A DNA stretch of 64,000 nt from Marinobacterium lacunae (lineage in GTDB: Bacteria > Pseudomonadota > Gammaproteobacteria > Pseudomonadales > Balneatricaceae): contig NZ_JMQN01000021.1 in the NCBI RefSeq assembly GCF_000705555.1, positions 141,477 to 205,476 on the forward strand, in the 5' to 3' direction. The position numbers and the translations under genes were made by a program. A model generated the notes under the pieces. It did not search any database, had not been told where the DNA came from, and was given only the letters and a program-made list of their open reading frames with translations. Shown here piece by piece: positions 61,318-64,000 of this stretch (the stretch's first letter is position 1; every line of letters begins with the position of its first letter).

Positions 61318-62883
61318 ATGAGAAAGCAGCCTAATTTTGTGATGATCGTGACCGATCAGCAGCGTGCTGACTGGCTTAGTTGCATGGGGCATAGGGTCAT
61401 TAAGACGCCGAATATTGATCAGTTGGCAGAAAGCGGATTATTGTTCGATGAGTTTCACACCGCTTCCCCGGTTTGTATGCCCAACCGCGCCAGTATTCTG
61501 ACAGGACGCTATCCCAGTACGCATGGCCTTCGGTATAACGGATGCGCACTTTCCAGCAGGGCCAATACATTTGTTGAGGTATTGAAGGACGGAGGCTACA
61601 AGACGGCCGCGATCGGCAAGAGTCATCTTCAGCCTTTCAGCTCTAACGCTGCGCCTTTGGCCAAAACGGTTGCCGAGCAGTTCAATGAGAGAATTCCACA
61701 GGCGTGGAAGGATGACTTTCGCCCCTATATCCAAGAGGAACCGGGACGATACGAGCAGGGAGAGGTGTACGATTTCCCGACCCCGTACTACGGATTCGAT
61801 CATGTGGATATGGTGACTAGCCACGGTGATATCTGTGGTGGCCATTACCTGCAATGGCTGCGTCAGCAGAGCGAGCATTGGCAGGAGTATCGCGATCCTG
61901 ATGTCCAGTTTGAGCACTCCTACACCTGTCCTCAGGCCAGACGCACCACCATGCCTGAGGCCCTGTATCCGACTCGTTATATCGAAGACCGAGCCGTCGA
62001 GTGGATAGCGCAGCAGGCGCAATCTGAGCAGCCATTTTTTCTTTTTATCTCGTTCCCTGATCCTCACCATCCGTTCAACCCGCCGGGCCAGTACTGGGAT
62101 CGTTATACGCCGGACCAGTTCAGGCTTGATGTAACGCCTGATGACTTCGACATCCAGCCGTTGCCCCTCGAGTACGCGCAGGATCGTCTGAGTCAGGGGC
62201 TCCCTCCAAAAACGCCACAGGATGCGTTTGCCGCGACGGACACCCAGGTACGTGAGGCAATGGCGCTGACAGGCGGCATGATCGACATGATCGATGAGGC
62301 AGTCGGCCGTATTACCGACGCACTGAAAGCGGCGGGCCTTGATGATGACACCGTTATTATCTTTACCTCGGATCATGGAGACTATCTGGGCGATGCTGGC
62401 TTGTTGTTGAAAGGCCCCTGGATTCGAAAATCGATTCACCGTGTCCCGTTTATCTGGCGGGATGCCAACACAGGTCGCGGACGCACTCAACTGCTCGGCA
62501 GTGCCGTTGATATTGCGCCGACGATTTTGTCCCGAGCCGGTATCAAACCCTATTTTGGTATGCAGGGCCGAAATCTATTGGCTGATTATGCTCAGGGCAG
62601 TGGGCGGGAACAGCTGCTCATCGAGCATAACGATAATGTCCCGCGAATGGGGCTGACGCATGCTTCTCGCAGCCGGACGATCTACTCCACGCGCTGGCGT
62701 CTGACGCTCTATCCGGGAGAAAGCTGGGGGGAGCTCTATGACCTCGAACGCGATCCCCGGGAAACCTGCAACCGCTGGTTCGATGCGGACTATGCCCAGT
62801 TGAAAGCGGACCTGATGGAACGGCTGGCGGTTGAAGTGATCGGCACGATGGATGAGTGCCCGGTGGCAATTCGTCGAGCCTGA
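61318..62883 (+). CDS. Type I sulfatase
   Basis: The 521-residue product is a formylglycine-dependent sulfatase. The modification site is CMPNR (Cys53-Arg57) in SPVCMPNRASILTGR, the CxPxR form used by the aerobic FGE enzyme. Metal ligands lie in VTDQQRADW and FTSDHGDYLGD. No signal peptide is present, so it acts in the cytoplasm, like choline sulfatases, although its sequence does not prove that substrate. The FGE gene is not in the window. It lies between a porin gene and a convergent LysR gene. Confidence 0.92.
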   Translation: MRKQPNFVMIVTDQQRADWLSCMGHRVIKTPNIDQLAESGLLFDEFHTASPVCMPNRASILTGRYPSTHGLRYNGCALSSRANTFVEVLKDGGYKTAAIGKSHLQPFSSNAAPLAKTVAEQFNERIPQAWKDDFRPYIQEEPGRYEQGEVYDFPTPYYGFDHVDMVTSHGDICGGHYLQWLRQQSEHWQEYRDPDVQFEHSYTCPQARRTTMPEALYPTRYIEDRAVEWIAQQAQSEQPFFLFISFPDPHHPFNPPGQYWDRYTPDQFRLDVTPDDFDIQPLPLEYAQDRLSQGLPPKTPQDAFAATDTQVREAMALTGGMIDMIDEAVGRITDALKAAGLDDDTVIIFTSDHGDYLGDAGLLLKGPWIRKSIHRVPFIWRDANTGRGRTQLLGSAVDIAPTILSRAGIKPYFGMQGRNLLADYAQGSGREQLLIEHNDNVPRMGLTHASRSRTIYSTRWRLTLYPGESWGELYDLERDPRETCNRWFDADYAQLKADLMERLAVEVIGTMDECPVAIRRA

Positions 62884-62902
62884 GTGGCTGTAAACATCGT
62901 TT

Positions 62903-62932
62903 GATGGACTTCCTTCACCGGGGAAGTCCATC
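62903..62932. terminator. Hairpin between the sulfatase and LysR genes
   Basis: GATGGACTTCC and GGAAGTCCATC form a perfect 11-bp stem with an eight-base loop, between the two convergent stop codons. T runs are short, so it is probably a shared but moderate terminator. Confidence 0.65.
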
Positions 62933-62934
62933 TA

Positions 62935-63840
62935 TCACTCAACGCTTATCGCGTCTTTAAACAGCTCGGTGAGCTTCTGCGTCATTGGGTGATCGGCGAA
63001 TTCGTCTCTGACCCAGAGGTAAAGATTTCGCTCCTGAGTTAAACCGGTATTCAACTCAAGCTCAACGAGCTGATCGTTATACTGACTGCACCGAATCGGT
63101 TTTACCGGCAGGACAGCCAGGTATGCCCCCTGACTCAGAATGTGTAGAAGCATATGTCCATCGTTGCGAAAGACCAGCTGCGTTCGAATGTTGGACAGGC
63201 CTCGTATACTTAACATATCCATAACCTGCCTTTCGAATGGGGACGCATGCCCCAGAGAAAGCCACGGAAAATCGTAGAAGTCTTTTAGCGAGAGTTCCTT
63301 CTTTTGGGCCAAGGGGTGCGAGCGACTGCAAAAGATGCCGAGCTGATCATCACCCAGTAGCCATCGCTGGGTTTTCTCGATGGTTCGAAGATCCGCCGCC
63401 GGTGCAATAACCAGATCCAAGTCGCCATCCATGAGCTTGTCCATGAGCATGGTCGGTCGATAGACGTTGAGTGTAAGGCTCGTGTTCTTCACATCGGGCA
63501 GAATCTGGTTGATCACCTCGGGCACGATGGTGGCGGCCAGCAGTGGCCCGACACCTATTCGAATCTCCTGATTGTAGCCGTGACTGAATCGTGAAGAGAT
63601 GAGCTGGGCCATCTCCACGTTTCGTTGAATGGCGCGTCCTTCTCGTGCCAGCGCTTCCCCCACTGGCGTTGCTTTTACACCGTATCGGCTGCGGCTGAAC
63701 AGTTGACCGCCCGCTTGCATTTCGAGCGTGGACATGATCCGGGTCAGTGTCGGTTGAGTGACCGCCAGATGCTTGGCAGCCTCAGTGAGCGAGCCCTTTT
63801 CCAGCACGACGGACAAATAGAGAAGATGTTTAGGATCCAT
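62935..63840 (-). CDS. LysR-family transcriptional regulator
   Basis: The 301-residue product has a winged helix-turn-helix at the N terminus (LTEAAKHLAVTQPTLTRIMS) and a periplasmic-binding-like effector domain (about 90-295). It converges on the sulfatase gene. Its own promoter contains a 16-bp motif almost identical to one upstream of the porin, which suggests that it controls both itself and the porin-sulfatase pair. Confidence 0.92.
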   Translation of the reverse strand: MDPKHLLYLSVVLEKGSLTEAAKHLAVTQPTLTRIMSTLEMQAGGQLFSRSRYGVKATPVGEALAREGRAIQRNVEMAQLISSRFSHGYNQEIRIGVGPLLAATIVPEVINQILPDVKNTSLTLNVYRPTMLMDKLMDGDLDLVIAPAADLRTIEKTQRWLLGDDQLGIFCSRSHPLAQKKELSLKDFYDFPWLSLGHASPFERQVMDMLSIRGLSNIRTQLVFRNDGHMLLHILSQGAYLAVLPVKPIRCSQYNDQLVELELNTGLTQERNLYLWVRDEFADHPMTQKLTELFKDAISVE

Positions 63841-63864
63841 ACATAATTATTATATTAGAGGCTT

Positions 63865-63880
63865 AAATTTGAATTTTACA
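63865..63880. promoter_or_regulatory. Motif shared by the LysR and porin upstream regions
   Basis: AAATTTGAATTTTACA, 25 bases before the LysR start, differs by one base from 59572-59587. A T-N11-A box, the usual LysR contact, can be drawn within it. Both regions are AT-rich, so chance cannot be excluded. Confidence 0.45.
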
Positions 63881-64000
63881 TATTTTTAGTGCGGATCGTA
63901 CACTAGGGAACATGTGATTAAGTCCGCGATACCGGGCTGATCCTCTATTCTTATCTGAGCAGCCCCTTCAGGAGCGCGGATTTACCTGTCTTAGATTGGT

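Noticed and set aside
61438..62490. Open frame of 350 codons opposite the sulfatase gene
   Set aside because: The plus strand encodes a complete sulfatase with all motifs; the antisense frame has none.

Overview
The window is chromosomal DNA from a gammaproteobacterium. The core genes are GC-rich and the gene sets recall Pseudomonas, Marinobacterium and other Oceanospirillales: a Pseudomonas-style nitrate assimilation locus, a hydrogen-sensing hydrogenase, TRAP and SLC13 carboxylate transporters, a CxPxR sulfatase and a PA2778/PA2779-like pair. The lineage is inferred from gene content, and a marine origin is plausible but not proven.

Layout. (1) 1-2.4 kb: the end of an unknown gene and metE. 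(2) 2.5-19.4 kb: nitrate/nitrite assimilation, with a NarK/NasA-type porter, a PP2C-kinase fusion, nirB and nirD. nasA and nirB each have a sigma-54-type promoter followed by a leader. In each leader a hexaloop hairpin overlaps the 5' arm of an intrinsic terminator, which is the architecture of NasT (ANTAR) antitermination. (3) 6.9-15.7 kb: inserted between the kinase and nirB is an AT-rich integron cassette array of about 14 attC sites with no integrase gene nearby. It ends in a degraded IS110/IS1111-like transposase. Cassettes encode small membrane proteins, a GNAT acetyltransferase, a 620-aa dynamin-like GTPase, an Rx4H (HEPN-like) protein, an HExxH metalloprotease and a sequence resembling a tRNA 3' half.

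(4) 19.4-33.6 kb: a TetR/SDR pair faces a long operon across twin palindromic operators. The operon holds a DUF2147 protein, a TorF-like outer membrane protein, an FGGY kinase, a class II aldolase, a class III aminotransferase, a decayed aldolase paralogue, an MFS transporter, an aldehyde dehydrogenase, a cytochrome c, an exported lactone-oxidase-type flavoprotein, an exported PLP enzyme and an NAD-dependent reductase. The genes overlap or nearly touch, so they probably form one pathway, but I do not recognise its substrate. (5) 33.6-38.3 kb: hupE faces hupT-hupU-hupV, a hydrogen-sensing hydrogenase and its kinase. No energy-conserving hydrogenase or partner regulator is in view.

(6) 38.9-42 kb: a sulfur operon (persulfide dioxygenase, SulP, rhodanese) behind a perfect palindrome. 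(7) 42.2-47.8 kb: aconitase, a VOC protein, a fluoroacetate-dehalogenase-like hydrolase and an SLC13 carrier. The hydrolase has every residue of the known fluoride pocket and sits two genes from aconitase, the target of fluoroacetate poisoning. (8) 47.9-54.2 kb: an IclR regulator facing an enoyl-CoA hydratase, an acyl-CoA ligase and a TRAP transporter. (9) 54.3-59.3 kb: a C39-like/TPR lipoprotein with its small partner, a methyltransferase, rhlE and an MFS exporter. (10) 59.8-63.8 kb: a porin, a type I sulfatase and a LysR regulator whose promoter shares a 16-bp motif with the region upstream of the porin.
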